NCBI GenBank assembly: GCA_963754445.1
Contig: CAVWFT010000002.1
Coordinates: 1,488,001-1,552,000 of the forward strand
Direction of reading: 5' to 3'
From: Bog-473 sp963754445
GTDB lineage: Bacteria; Actinomycetota; Acidimicrobiia; Acidimicrobiales; RAAP-2
Length of the DNA stretch: 64,000 bases
Part shown: positions 17,172 to 26,057 of the stretch, piece after piece
How positions within the stretch are numbered: the first letter of the stretch is position 1
Layout: the number at the start of each line of letters is the position of its first letter
The notes under the pieces: generated by a model
What the model was told of the DNA's origin: nothing
The model's input: only the letters and a program-made list of their open reading frames with translations
The model's database searches: none
Position numbers and translations under genes: made by a program

Positions 17172-18401
17172 TTACCCGACGACGGAACGGACCTTGAGGT
17201 CCACGATGGTATCCCAGTCGATCCCGAGTTCGGCCAGGATGTCGTCGCCCTGTTCGTTGAACTCCGGTGCCCGCCTGGCCGGCGCCGGTTCCCCGCCGAA
17301 CTGGATCGGGACGGCCACCATGGAGAAGTCCGTCCCCCCGGCCGTGGTGCACTCCTGTATGTAGCCGTTGGCCGCCACCTGCGGATCGACCGTGGCCGCT
17401 TCGAGCGTGTCCTGCACCACGCACCACTGGCCGGTGAAGTCGGCCAGCCGCTCGCGCCAATCGGCGATCGGTCGTTCGGCGAAGGCCTCGGCCATGAGAG
17501 CCTGGGCTTCCAGCGTGTTCTCCAGGAGCGCCGCATGGTCGGCGAAGCGGGGATCGGTCGCCGCCTCGGCCCGGCCCACCAGCTGGCACAGCTCGGCCCA
17601 GTACCGGCTGGCCTGCAGGCAGCAGAGCGAGAGCTGACGATCGTCCTTGGTGATGTAGTTGCGCACCAGCGGGTTCAGGCGCGGCGCGTTGGACGGTGGT
17701 CCCTGCCACGGCTGGTCGAGCAGGAGTGAGACCGCGTAGGCCTGGCCCATGGCCCACATGCCCGAGGCGAGCAGGGAGACGTCGACCGTCGTCGCCTCAC
17801 CCGTGCGTTCCCGGTGGAAGAGCGCACCCATGATCCCTCCGGCGATGGTCATGGCGCCGACGGAGTCGCCGAAGCCGGGCCCCGGGGGTGCCGGCATCCA
17901 ATCCGCGTCGGCCGGCCGCACACCGAGCGCCACGCCGGCGCGGTACCAGAAGGAGAGGGAGTCATAGGAGCCCTTGTCGGCGTCCGGACCGCGTTCGCCC
18001 TGCCCGGTGCCGGCCACGTAGATGATGTTCGGGTTGTGGGCGCGCAGGTCCTCCAGCTCGATGCTGAGCTTCTTCCGTACCCGGGGCAACTTGTTGGTGA
18101 GGAACACGTCGGCCGTCGACGCCAACTTGTACAGGATGTCGAGGCCCTCGTCGGTGGTCAGGTCCAGGGCCAGGCTGCGCTTACCCCGGTTGGAGTGCTC
18201 GAGCAGGGGATGCACGTCGCCACCGGTCAAGGGCATGACCCCGGTCGAGGCCAGCCCGCGCATGGCGTCCCCGCGTTCGATGGGCTCGATCTTGATGATC
18301 TCGGCGCCCAGGTCGGCCAGGAGCGCCGACGCTGCCGGCACGAACGTGTGCTCCGCCACCTCGAGGACGCGTACGCCCTCCATCACCTGGGTACTGCTCA
18401 C
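17172..18401 (-). CDS. Class III (CaiB/BaiF) CoA-transferase
   Basis: A 409-residue family III CoA-transferase, which moves CoA between carboxylic acids through an aspartyl anhydride. Recognisable are the start VRVLEVAEHTFVPAASALLADLGAEIIKIEP, the SNRGKRSLALDL block and the catalytic aspartate in GSYDSLSFW near residue 147, followed by GDSVGAMTIAGGIMGALFHRERTG. First gene of a four-gene operon under the shared operator (site 3). In the pathway it would activate the acid substrate to its CoA ester or recycle CoA. Confidence 0.88.
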   Translation of the reverse strand: MSSTQVMEGVRVLEVAEHTFVPAASALLADLGAEIIKIEPIERGDAMRGLASTGVMPLTGGDVHPLLEHSNRGKRSLALDLTTDEGLDILYKLASTADVFLTNKLPRVRKKLSIELEDLRAHNPNIIYVAGTGQGERGPDADKGSYDSLSFWYRAGVALGVRPADADWMPAPPGPGFGDSVGAMTIAGGIMGALFHRERTGEATTVDVSLLASGMWAMGQAYAVSLLLDQPWQGPPSNAPRLNPLVRNYITKDDRQLSLCCLQASRYWAELCQLVGRAEAATDPRFADHAALLENTLEAQALMAEAFAERPIADWRERLADFTGQWCVVQDTLEAATVDPQVAANGYIQECTTAGGTDFSMVAVPIQFGGEPAPARRAPEFNEQGDDILAELGIDWDTIVDLKVRSVVG

Positions 18402-18465
18402 GTGGGTCCCTCCCTGAGATCCGCTCGTCTCGCCCGGCGCCTGCCGGGTCGGCGGATCGATCGAA

Positions 18466-18485
18466 GACTGACGTCGACGTCGATA
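18466..18485 (-). promoter_or_regulatory. Shared catabolic operator, site 3 (CoA-transferase operon)
   Basis: On the minus strand TATCGACGTCGACGTCAGTC, directly behind a TAATAT -10 box (plus 18483-18488). That box overlaps the TAA stop of the quinone oxidoreductase gene, so this promoter begins exactly where the upstream operon ends. Confidence 0.75.
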
Positions 18486-19478
18486 TTAGACAGGCCCCGG
18501 TGCCGGGGCCACCTCGAGCAGGACCTTGCCCACGGCCCGGCCATCGGCCACGTGGCGCAGGGCGGCCGCCGTCTCGGCCAGGTCGAAGGTCGCGCCGACC
18601 AGGGGATGGGCCTTGCCCTGGGCCAGCATGCCCATGAGCTCGCCGTCGTTGCGCACCATCTCGGCCGCCCGGTGGGTGGCGAAGTCCCGGAATTGGAAAC
18701 CCAGGATGTGCACACCTTTGAGCAACACCAAATTAAGAGGTATGCGTGGGATGGTCCCCGAGGCGTAGCCCACCGTCACGAAGCGCCCGTCGTAGTGCAA
18801 GGCCCGCAGCGCCGGCTCGGCCAGCTCGCCGCCCACGGGGTCGACGACGACATCCGCCCCGCCCGGCAGAGCCGCCTTCAGCGCCGCCCGCAGGTCGCCG
18901 GAGCGGTGGTCGATGAGCCGGGTGGCCCCGCAGGCCCGTGCCGCCTCGAGTTTCTCGGCCGACGAGGCCACCGCGGTGACCGTCGCCCCCATGGCCGCGC
19001 CGAGCTGCACCGCGGCCGAGCCGACACCGCCGCCGGCGCCGAGGACGACGAGCTCCTCGCCCGCGGCGAGCGCGGCCGTCGAACGCAACACGTGGTACGC
19101 CGTCTTGTAGGTGACGCCGAAGGCGGCTGCCGTGCGGTCGTCCACGTCGTCGGGGATCGGCGTGAGGGCCGAGGCGTTGGCAGCGATCTCGTCGGCGAAG
19201 GCCCCGATGAAGGCCGAGCCGAAGACCCGGTCGCCGACCGCGACGGCGTCGACACCGTCGGCCACCTCCGTGACGACGCCGGCGAACTCGCTGCCCGGGA
19301 TGAACGGGGTCGGAGCCTGGGCCTGGTACTGGTTGGCCACCACCAGGACGTCGGGAAAGTTCAGCGCGGCCACCGCGATGCGCACCCGGGCCTGGCCCGC
19401 TTCGAGCACGGGCGGGTCGACCTCTTCGATCTCGACGACCTCGGGATCGCCATAGGAGCGGCAGAGCGCGGCGCGCAC
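18486..19478 (-). CDS. NADPH:quinone oxidoreductase-like (MDR family, zinc-free)
   Basis: A 330-residue medium-chain dehydrogenase/reductase. It has the N-terminal GroES-like fold (IPGSEFAGVVTEVADGV, GDRVFG) and a Rossmann domain with GAGGGVGSAAVQLGAAMGATV near residue 150. The cysteine and histidine zinc ligands of alcohol dehydrogenases are absent, which points to the quinone-oxidoreductase/enoyl-reductase branch. GTG start one base before the end of the phosphotransferase gene. Third gene of the acyl-CoA dehydrogenase/phosphotransferase operon. Confidence 0.85.
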   Translation of the reverse strand: MRAALCRSYGDPEVVEIEEVDPPVLEAGQARVRIAVAALNFPDVLVVANQYQAQAPTPFIPGSEFAGVVTEVADGVDAVAVGDRVFGSAFIGAFADEIAANASALTPIPDDVDDRTAAAFGVTYKTAYHVLRSTAALAAGEELVVLGAGGGVGSAAVQLGAAMGATVTAVASSAEKLEAARACGATRLIDHRSGDLRAALKAALPGGADVVVDPVGGELAEPALRALHYDGRFVTVGYASGTIPRIPLNLVLLKGVHILGFQFRDFATHRAAEMVRNDGELMGMLAQGKAHPLVGATFDLAETAAALRHVADGRAVGKVLLEVAPAPGPV

Positions 19479-19479
19479 C

Positions 19480-20556
19480 TCAGGACCCGGCGAGCACCGC
19501 GTAGTCGCTCGACGCGGCCATCTCCGCGGCGCTGGCCATGAGGTCGAGCACGATCGGCCCGAACGCCTGCAGCTTCTCGTCGTCGCCCGCTCGCTGGAAT
19601 CCCTGCTCGAGCACGACGGCCAGCTTCCACTTGGCCAGGATCACGTAGTAGTCCATGTCGTCGACCTGGCGCCCCGAGACGTTGGCGTAGTGGCCGACGA
19701 TCTCGTCGCGCGACGGCATGCCGGTCATGTCGACATAGCCGCCCGCCCGATCGGAGTCGGCCGAGGTGTCCTCGGGCCAACCCTGCACCACCCAGCCCAG
19801 ATCGAGCTTCGGATCGCCCACGGTTCCCATCTCCCAGTCGACGATGGCGGCCAACCGGGCCGGGGCGCCGTCCTTGAACATCACGTTGGCGAATTGGTAG
19901 TCGCCGTGCATCAGTCCCGGGATGAAGTCGATCGGCTTGTGGGCCCGCAACCAGGCCGAGGCCTCGTCGAAGCCCGGCAGCTCGCGCCCCTTGATGCGTT
20001 CGAGGAAGGCCGTCCATCGGTCGACCTGGCGTTCGTGGAAGCCGTCGGGTCGGCCGAGGTCGGACAGGCCCTTGGCCCGCCAGTCGACATTGCCGAGCAA
20101 AGCGATGCCCTCGACCAGTTGGAAGGCCAGACCGCGTCGTTGCTCGATGTCGGTGTCGAACGGGGCGGGCCACTCGCGCCGCATCTGCATCGGTGACCAG
20201 CCGTCGACGAAGCCCATCAGGTAGAAGGTGCGTCCCAGCACGTCCTGGTCCGTGCAGAGGGCGACGGCCTCGGTGTGGGGCACATCGGTCCCGGTGAGGG
20301 CCTCGATGATGCGCCACTCGCGCACGATGCCGTCGTCGCGCGATGCCGGTGCGCTCGGGGGCGGGATGCGCATGGCGCAGTGCACGTCGCCCCGGCGCAG
20401 CTCGTAGATCTCGTTCTGGCTGCCACCCGAGATGTAGCCGTGCTCGAGCGGGGCGCCGGTCCCGAGTCCCTGGCCGTCCATCCAGGCGACCAGCCTGTCG
20501 ACGTCGGCGATCGTCGGCACGTCGCCGACGGCATCGGATGCTTCGGTCGTGCTCAC
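19480..20556 (-). CDS. APH-type phosphotransferase (ACAD10/11 N-domain-like)
   Basis: A 358-residue kinase-fold protein with Brenner's motif HGDYQFANVMF near residue 210 and the metal-binding VDWEMGTVGDPKLDLGW. Its GTG start overlaps the stop of an acyl-CoA dehydrogenase gene (GTGA). In vertebrate ACAD10/ACAD11, and in the LvaA/LvaC pair of levulinate catabolism, such a kinase phosphorylates the hydroxyl of a 4-hydroxyacyl-CoA so that the partner dehydrogenase-fold enzyme can isomerise or eliminate it. The tight coupling here suggests the same chemistry. That is inference from family and context. Confidence 0.82.
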   Translation of the reverse strand: MSTTEASDAVGDVPTIADVDRLVAWMDGQGLGTGAPLEHGYISGGSQNEIYELRRGDVHCAMRIPPPSAPASRDDGIVREWRIIEALTGTDVPHTEAVALCTDQDVLGRTFYLMGFVDGWSPMQMRREWPAPFDTDIEQRRGLAFQLVEGIALLGNVDWRAKGLSDLGRPDGFHERQVDRWTAFLERIKGRELPGFDEASAWLRAHKPIDFIPGLMHGDYQFANVMFKDGAPARLAAIVDWEMGTVGDPKLDLGWVVQGWPEDTSADSDRAGGYVDMTGMPSRDEIVGHYANVSGRQVDDMDYYVILAKWKLAVVLEQGFQRAGDDEKLQAFGPIVLDLMASAAEMAASSDYAVLAGS

Positions 20557-21854
20557 AGGTTTCCCACCTCCAGTTCGAGGTACTGCGCGTACTTCGCCTT
20601 GGCCGCCTCCTGGCGTTTGGGCAACCACTGCGTCGGCCAGATGTCGTCGCTGGCCTTGTAGTCGCGCAGCACCTGACGGGCCACCGTGATCTTGTGCACC
20701 TCGGTGGGCCCGTCGGCCAGGCCCATCACGGCCGCTGCGTGCACCATGCCCATGAACGGCATCTCGTTGGTGGTGCCCAGCGCCCCGTGGATCTGCATGG
20801 CCCGCCACGCGATGTCGTGCAGGACGGTCGGCATCACGACCTTTGCCGTGGCGATGTCCTTGCGGACCCGTTTGTAGTCGTTGTACTTGTCGATCTCCCA
20901 CGCCGTGTAGAGCACGAAGAGCCGGAACTGGATCAGCTGGGCATAGGAGTCGGCGATGTAGCCCTGAATGAACTGCTTGTCGGCCAGGAGGCTGCCCTGG
21001 GTCTCACGGCTCAGCGCCCGCTCGCACATCATGTCGATGGCCTTCTGCGCCATGCCGATGGTGCGCATGGCGTGGTGGATGCGACCGCCGCCGAGACGCG
21101 TCTGGGCGATGACGAACGCCTGCCCTTCACCGCCGAGAAGCGATTCGGCGGGGACGCGCACGTCCTCGTAGTGGATCAGCGCGTGGGAGCCCTCGTTGAC
21201 CGGTTCCCCGAACAGGCCGACGTTGCGCACGATGTTGATGCCCGGCGTGTCCGTCGGCACCAAGAACATCGACATGCCCTTGTAGGGGTTGACGTCGGGG
21301 TTGGTCACCGCCATCACAATGAGGAAGGAGGCCGTCTTGGCGTTGGAGGAGAAATACTTCCAGCCGTTGATGACCCACTCGTCGCCGTCCTGGACGGCTT
21401 GCGTCTTGAAGAGGGTCGGGTCGGCCCCGGCATGCGGTTCGGTCATGGAGTAGCTCGAGAAGCACTCGCCCGAGAGGAGCGGCTGGAGGTACTTCTCCTT
21501 CTGTCCGGGCGTCCCGTAGTGGGCGATGATCTCGGCATTGCCCGTGTCGGGAGCCTGGCAGCCGAAGACGATGGGGGCCCACGACGAACGGCCCAGGATC
21601 TCGTTGAGCAGGGCCAGCTTCAGCTGGCCGTACCCCTGCCCACCGAGCTCGGGTCCCAGGTGGGTGGCCCAGAGGTCCTTGCTGCGCACGATGTCCTTGA
21701 GCGGGTCGATGGCTTCGCGTCGCTTGCCCTCGAGCGGGACGAACTGGAGGTGTGGGAAGACGAGGTCGAGGGGTTCGACCTCCTCCCGCACGAATGCGTC
21801 CACCCAGTCCAGCTTCTCTTGGTACTCGGGATCGGTCTCGAAGTCCCACGCCAT
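20553..21854 (-). CDS. Acyl-CoA dehydrogenase of the ACAD10/11 type
   Basis: A 433-residue flavoprotein: N-terminal helical domain, then YSMTEPHAGADPTLFKTQA (FAD/substrate loop) near residue 140, VINGWKYFSSNA, the middle beta domain and a C-terminal four-helix domain ending in IHGALGTTNEMPF and GPTEVHKITVARQVL. The C-terminal RDYKASDDIWPTQ is typical of the ACAD10/11 branch. First gene of a three-gene operon with the phosphotransferase and quinone oxidoreductase. It is transcribed away from a TetR gene across a shared operator, so it is probably that regulator's target. Confidence 0.87.
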   Translation of the reverse strand: MAWDFETDPEYQEKLDWVDAFVREEVEPLDLVFPHLQFVPLEGKRREAIDPLKDIVRSKDLWATHLGPELGGQGYGQLKLALLNEILGRSSWAPIVFGCQAPDTGNAEIIAHYGTPGQKEKYLQPLLSGECFSSYSMTEPHAGADPTLFKTQAVQDGDEWVINGWKYFSSNAKTASFLIVMAVTNPDVNPYKGMSMFLVPTDTPGINIVRNVGLFGEPVNEGSHALIHYEDVRVPAESLLGGEGQAFVIAQTRLGGGRIHHAMRTIGMAQKAIDMMCERALSRETQGSLLADKQFIQGYIADSYAQLIQFRLFVLYTAWEIDKYNDYKRVRKDIATAKVVMPTVLHDIAWRAMQIHGALGTTNEMPFMGMVHAAAVMGLADGPTEVHKITVARQVLRDYKASDDIWPTQWLPKRQEAAKAKYAQYLELEVGNL

Positions 21855-21879
21855 GGTTGTGCCCTCCCTCGGTCGTCCG

Positions 21880-21907
21880 CAAGAATAGGATTCTTGCTAT
21901 CAAGAAT
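21880..21907. promoter_or_regulatory. Inverted repeat operator between acyl-CoA dehydrogenase and TetR genes
   Basis: CAAGAAT-AGG-ATTCTTG (21880-21896, 7-bp arms), with a third CAAGAAT half-site at 21901-21907. It lies in the 65-base divergent gap. A closely matching element (13 of 16 bases) is found before the P450 gene at 55123-55138. Confidence 0.7.
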
Positions 21908-21919
21908 GCAATACCGACC

Positions 21920-22562
21920 ATGAGCGGCGATGGAGCCGGGACCACAGAGGTCACCGGCGTCAGCAGCCGCATCGCCCGTCGCTCGCTGGCCAAACGCGAG
22001 ACCGAGTATGCCGACGAGGTGCAGCGCCTGCTCGATGGCGGCGCTCGAGCTCATGCAGGCGCATGGCACCGCATCGCGGCCCCGGGTGGCCGACATCGTG
22101 GCCCGGGCCGGCCTGTCCAACGACGCCTTCTACCGGCACTTCAAGTCCAAGGACGCGCTCGTGACCGCCATCCTGGAAGAGGGCAGCGAGCGACTGCGCA
22201 GCTATCTGGTGCACCAAATGGCCAAGGAGTCGTCGCCCGAGGGTCAGGTCCGGCGGTGGGTCAAGGGCGTGCTCTCCCAGGCCACCCCTGATCTGGCGGC
22301 CACCAGCCTGGCCGTGCTCTGGAACGGCGGGGGCGCCGACCCCCGCCTGGCTGCCGGGCGCCACTTCGCCAGCGCACCGTTGGCCCTGCTCCTGCACGGG
22401 CCCTTCGCCGCCATGGGGAGCACCACGGTCGAGCTCGATGCCGCCCTGGCCGCCCACGCCACGCTCGGCTTGCTCTCGGACTGCGTCTGGCAGCAGCAGC
22501 AACCGAGCCGGGCCGAGGTGGAGCGGGTGACCGTGTTCTGTCTGGCCGCGGTCAGGCGCTGA
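21920..22562 (+). pseudogene. TetR-family regulator interrupted by a +1 frameshift
   Basis: Starts ATG 21920 as MSGDGAGTTEVTGVSS, reads a normal first TetR helix (RETEYADEVQRLLD), then loses frame near 22037. The +1 frame continues as AALELMQAHGTASRPRVADIVARAGLSNDAFYRHFKSKDALV and a full ligand domain to 22562. Removing one G from the GATGGCGG run gives an uninterrupted protein of about 213 residues. Either the gene is newly broken or the base is a sequencing error. The latter is likely, because three more single-base indels occur elsewhere in the window. Its operator is the adjacent AAGAAT/ATTCT repeat. Confidence 0.75.
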
Positions 22563-22575
22563 GCGCGTCGACGAC

Positions 22576-23358
22576 TCAGGCCTCGTCGAGCCCTTCGGGG
22601 ACCCAATTGGGCTTGCGCTTCTCCATGAACGCCGCCATGCCCTCGCGCGGTTCGGGCGACTCGTCGAGCGCCCAGAACATGGTCTGGTAGTCGATCTGGC
22701 CGTAGCGCTCGTTCAGCATGCGCTTCACGTGGGTGCGCGCCATGGGCGGCGTGAGCAGGATCTCACGGGTTGCTTGTCGGGCGGCGTCGTGCAGTTCCTC
22801 GTGGGGCACCACGCGTGAGATCAGTCCGATCCGCAACGCCTCCGCCGCATCGAAACGGCGTGCGGTGAGCAGGAGGTCGCGGGCGACGGCGATGCCGACG
22901 TGGGCCGGCAGCACCGCGGCGTAGGTGGCGTCCGGAATGCCACGCAGCAGTTCGGGGACGCGGAACGTCGCCCGATCGCTGGCCACGCAGACGTCGGCCA
23001 GCACGGCGATCAGCAGCCCGCCCGCCTGGCAGATGCCGTTGACGGCACTGACCACCGGGGCGCGGCTGTCGCGGATGGTGAGGAAGGGGAGCATGTCGGC
23101 CCCGATGTCGGGCGTGGGCTCGTCCCCGGGTTCCGAACGGCCACCGAGGTCGCCACCGGGGGCGAAGACGTCGCCGGTGCCCGTGATGATCAGCGCGGCC
23201 AGATCGGGGTCGGCATTGACCAGGTGCACCGCCCGCTTGATGCCGAAGTACATCGCCGGCGTCAATGCGTTCCGGGCCTCGGGCCGGTCGATGAAGCACC
23301 AGGCGATCGGGCCCTCACGCTCGAAGCGCAGGCCGGCCGCGCCGAGCTCGTTTGCCAT
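22576..23358 (-). CDS. Enoyl-CoA hydratase/isomerase family protein
   Basis: A 260-residue crotonase: IDRPEARNALTPAMYFGI at the N-terminus, the first oxyanion block TGTGDVFAPGGDLGG near residue 65, the second AVNGICQAGGLLIAVLADVCVAS near 108, and the catalytic region FRVPELLRGIPD with a glutamate in the expected place. It probably hydrates or isomerises an enoyl-CoA. It lies downstream of the TesB thioesterase on the same strand (75-base gap), so the two may be one operon from the divergent promoter at 24.43 kb. Confidence 0.87.
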   Translation of the reverse strand: MANELGAAGLRFEREGPIAWCFIDRPEARNALTPAMYFGIKRAVHLVNADPDLAALIITGTGDVFAPGGDLGGRSEPGDEPTPDIGADMLPFLTIRDSRAPVVSAVNGICQAGGLLIAVLADVCVASDRATFRVPELLRGIPDATYAAVLPAHVGIAVARDLLLTARRFDAAEALRIGLISRVVPHEELHDAARQATREILLTPPMARTHVKRMLNERYGQIDYQTMFWALDESPEPREGMAAFMEKRKPNWVPEGLDEA

Positions 23359-23433
23359 GCGTCCTCCCTCCCGGCCGGGACGCTCGGCGCCACGACCCGT
23401 TGTCGACGAGGCCCGGTTTGTCCGGGCTTCTCC

Positions 23434-24264
23434 TCAGAGCTTGCCCGCGCCGCCACTCCGGGCGCGGATCATGGCGTCTTGCACCCAGGATCCGACCAGC
23501 TGTCCGTCGCGCCCGAAGATGTCGCCGCGCCCCCAGCTGCGACCGTGGCCGCTGTAGGACGCCCGCATCTCGAGCAGGTGCCACGCGGCGGCCGGGTAGG
23601 GCTCGTGGTAGGTCATGGTGTGGGAGAGCACCCCGGTCGAGAGGGTCCGGTGGGCCTGGGCCTGGCCCACTCCGGCGTGCGGGCGCATCGCCGTCCCGAT
23701 GAGGAAGGTCTCGGTGGAGAAGGCGAGCAGCGCCTGGTCGATGGCCGGATCGCCGGGTGCGGCGACGAAGCGGGCCCACACGGCGAGCTCGGGCGGTCCG
23801 ACCAGGTCGGGGTCGTTGACGTCCACGTCGTCGACGATGCCGGCCTCCCACGAGCCGTTGACCTTGACCGCTCCGGCGACGTCGTCGGGACTCGAGGTCG
23901 ATGTGGGCGCGTCGGCGTGGCGGATGACGTCGTCCTCCTGGGCGCTGAGCAGGGCCAGCGAGCGGGTGATGACCTGGTCGTGCTGGCTGATCGTGACCGT
24001 GCTGCTGGCCAGCGAACGCCCGGCGTGCATGCGGTCGACCGTGATGTCGAGGGTCTCCTCCGCCGAGGCCGGGCGGGCGAACACCGTGTGGCAGGTCTTC
24101 ACCGCCTTGCCCTCCTGGCCGGCGAGGGCGGCCACGGTGGCCTGGGCCAGCAGCTGGCCGCCGAAGACCATGCCGTAGTCGGTGGGGATGTTGGGTGCCC
24201 GGTAGCGGTCGTCACCCACGGCCTCGAGGGTCAGGGCGTCGAGGAACGCCTCCATCGTGAACAT
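23434..24264 (-). CDS. Acyl-CoA thioesterase, TesB type
   Basis: A double-hotdog thioesterase of 276 residues that hydrolyses acyl-CoA to acid and CoA. The N-terminal half has YGMVFGGQLLAQATVAAL near residue 30 and VHARPASA-like HTVFARPASAEE; the C-terminal half has AMRPHAGVGQAQAHRTLSTGVLSHTMTYHEP. ATG 24264 has a clear AAGGAGG ribosome-binding site. It is divergent from the aldehyde dehydrogenase/P450 operon, with a shared operator between. It may relieve CoA trapping in the pathway. Confidence 0.87.
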   Translation of the reverse strand: MFTMEAFLDALTLEAVGDDRYRAPNIPTDYGMVFGGQLLAQATVAALAGQEGKAVKTCHTVFARPASAEETLDITVDRMHAGRSLASSTVTISQHDQVITRSLALLSAQEDDVIRHADAPTSTSSPDDVAGAVKVNGSWEAGIVDDVDVNDPDLVGPPELAVWARFVAAPGDPAIDQALLAFSTETFLIGTAMRPHAGVGQAQAHRTLSTGVLSHTMTYHEPYPAAAWHLLEMRASYSGHGRSWGRGDIFGRDGQLVGSWVQDAMIRARSGGAGKL

Positions 24265-24291
24265 CGGGCCTCCTTGTCTCAGCTGCACTCT

Positions 24292-24308
24292 CCAGGCCCG
24301 GGGCCTGG
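24292..24308. other. GC-rich perfect hairpin in the thioesterase leader
   Basis: CCAGGCCC and GGGCCTGG arms around a single G, 28 bases upstream of the thioesterase start. In the leader RNA it could affect translation or pausing; there is no further evidence. Confidence 0.3.
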
Positions 24309-24420
24309 GCTGCTCCATTGTGGGCGGGTCCATTGCGGGCGGACGGAGGTGACCCCTCCGGCGCCCGCTCCGGTGGCGGCACGAGGCCGATACCTTGGTC
24401 AGCGGCGAGAGTATGGCCAT

Positions 24421-24440
24421 TTTTGACGACGACGTCAAAG
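24421..24440. promoter_or_regulatory. Shared catabolic operator, site 4 (divergent thioesterase / ALDH-P450 operon)
   Basis: TTTTGACGACGACGTCAAAG, symmetric TTTGACG...CGTCAAA half-sites. It lies between divergent genes and could serve both. Confidence 0.7.
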
Positions 24441-24451
24441 TCAGATACCCT
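24423..24451 (+). promoter_or_regulatory. Promoter of the ALDH/P450 operon
   Basis: TTGACG (24423-24428), a 17-base spacer and TACCCT (24446-24451). The -35 is embedded in operator site 4, so binding there would block the polymerase. The leader would be about 100 bases. Confidence 0.5.
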
Positions 24452-24555
24452 CCGAAAACGAGGCTTCCCAGCTGCGTGACGGCCGTTTTCCCGGTCGCGG
24501 CGGGTGCCTCTTGCCTCGTGGGGTGGGTGCGATCGATGACGAGAGGAAGAGGACT

Positions 24556-26043
24556 GTGAGCGAGACGGCCAAGGTCAATCCCGAGCAGCGGATGCTCATC
24601 GACGGCAAGCTGGTGGACGCCGACTCGGGCAGGACGTTCGACAATGTCAACCCCGCCACGGAGGAGGTGATCGGCCAGGTCGCCGATGCCTCGAACGCCG
24701 AGATGCACCGGGCCATCGACGCCGCCCGCCGGGCCTTCGACGAGACCGACTGGTCGACCAATCACGCCTTCCGCACGCGATGCCTCGAGCAGCTACACGA
24801 CGCGCTGGGGGTCGAGGTCGAGGAGATGCGCGAGGAGCTCATCGCCGAGGTGGGCTGTCCGCGCATGACGACCAACGGACCACAGCTCGACGCGCCGATC
24901 TCCGAGGCCTTCGCCTGGCCGGCCAAGATGATCGAGCAGTACGAGTGGGAGACGGTCCTGCCCGACGCCATGGGCATCACCGGCCAGGTCAACGCCCGGC
25001 GCATCTGGCGGGAGCCGGTGGGCGTGGTCGGTGCCATCGTGCCGTGGAACTTCCCCTTCGAGGTGACGTCGCACAAGCTGGGCCAGGCCCTGGCCACGGG
25101 GAACACGGTCGTCCTCAAGCCCGCCCCCGACACACCCTGGAACGCCACCCTGCTGGGCCGGATCATCGCCGAGAAGACCGACATCCCGGCCGGGGTGGTC
25201 AACGTGGTGACGTCGTCGGACCACCTCATCGGCGAGGAGCTGACCCTCTCTCCCAAGGTCGACTGCATCTCGTTCACCGGCTCGACCGCCGTGGGGCAGC
25301 GCATCATGGAGAAGGGCGCCGCCACCATGAAGCGGGTCTTCCTCGAGCTGGGCGGCAAGTCGGCCACCATCATCCTCGAGGACGCCGACCTGAACACGGC
25401 CACGCTCGTCGGCATGGGTGCCTGCTTCCACGCCGGGCAGGGCTGCGCCATCCAGACGCGCATGCTGGTGCCGCGGTCGCGTTACGAGGAGGCCAGGGAG
25501 ATCGTCACCGGCCTCTTCAACGCCGTGCCCTACGGCGACCCGCAGCGCCCCGACGTCATGATGGGACCGCTGATCTCGGCCAAGCAGCGCGAGCGCGTGC
25601 TCGGCCTCATCGAGAAGGGCAAGGAGGAGGGCGCCACCGTGGCCGTCGGCGGTGGACGGCCCTCGGGCGACGAGTTCGCCAAGGGCTGGTGGGTGGAGCC
25701 GACACTCTTCACGGACGTCGACAACTCCATGACCATCGCCCAGCAGGAGATCTTCGGTCCGGTGCTCTGCCTGATCCCCTTCGAGGACGAGGACGACGCC
25801 GTGCGTATCGCCAACGACTCCAAGTACGGGCTCCAGGGAGGAGTGTTCTCGGGTTCGCTCGAGCGTTCCCTCGCCGTGGCCCGGCGCGTGCGCACCGGTG
25901 GCATCGGCGTCAACGGCGGGGCGCCCTACGGACCCGACCTCCCCTTCGGCGGCTACAAGCACAGTGGCATCGGTCGCCAGAACGGCCTGCCCGGCTTCGA
26001 GCAGTACCTCGAAATCAAGTCGATCGCCTGGCCGGCCGAGTAG
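24556..26043 (+). CDS. NAD(P)-dependent aldehyde dehydrogenase
   Basis: A 495-residue ALDH-superfamily enzyme oxidising an aldehyde to the acid. Conserved blocks are PWNFPFEVTSHKLGQALATGNTVVLKPA near residue 155, FTGSTAVGQRI, the general base in LELGGKS near 260, the catalytic cysteine in AGQGC near 295 and EIFGPVLCLIPF. GTG 24556 follows GAGGAAGAGG. First gene of a six-gene plus-strand operon (ALDH, P450, amidohydrolase, two acyl-CoA dehydrogenases, hydrolase). With the P450 14 bases downstream it suggests oxidation of a methyl or alcohol group to a carboxylate. Confidence 0.93.
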   Translation: MSETAKVNPEQRMLIDGKLVDADSGRTFDNVNPATEEVIGQVADASNAEMHRAIDAARRAFDETDWSTNHAFRTRCLEQLHDALGVEVEEMREELIAEVGCPRMTTNGPQLDAPISEAFAWPAKMIEQYEWETVLPDAMGITGQVNARRIWREPVGVVGAIVPWNFPFEVTSHKLGQALATGNTVVLKPAPDTPWNATLLGRIIAEKTDIPAGVVNVVTSSDHLIGEELTLSPKVDCISFTGSTAVGQRIMEKGAATMKRVFLELGGKSATIILEDADLNTATLVGMGACFHAGQGCAIQTRMLVPRSRYEEAREIVTGLFNAVPYGDPQRPDVMMGPLISAKQRERVLGLIEKGKEEGATVAVGGGRPSGDEFAKGWWVEPTLFTDVDNSMTIAQQEIFGPVLCLIPFEDEDDAVRIANDSKYGLQGGVFSGSLERSLAVARRVRTGGIGVNGGAPYGPDLPFGGYKHSGIGRQNGLPGFEQYLEIKSIAWPAE

Positions 26044-26057
26044 TCGCGAGCCACCCC

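Noticed and set aside
24793..25962. Long minus-strand frame opposite the aldehyde dehydrogenase, and similar frames opposite 7856-9061, 33443-34480, 35820-37025 and 47611-50229
   Set aside because: All are rich in Arg, His, Gly and Asp without domain patterns and lie opposite genes with clear families.
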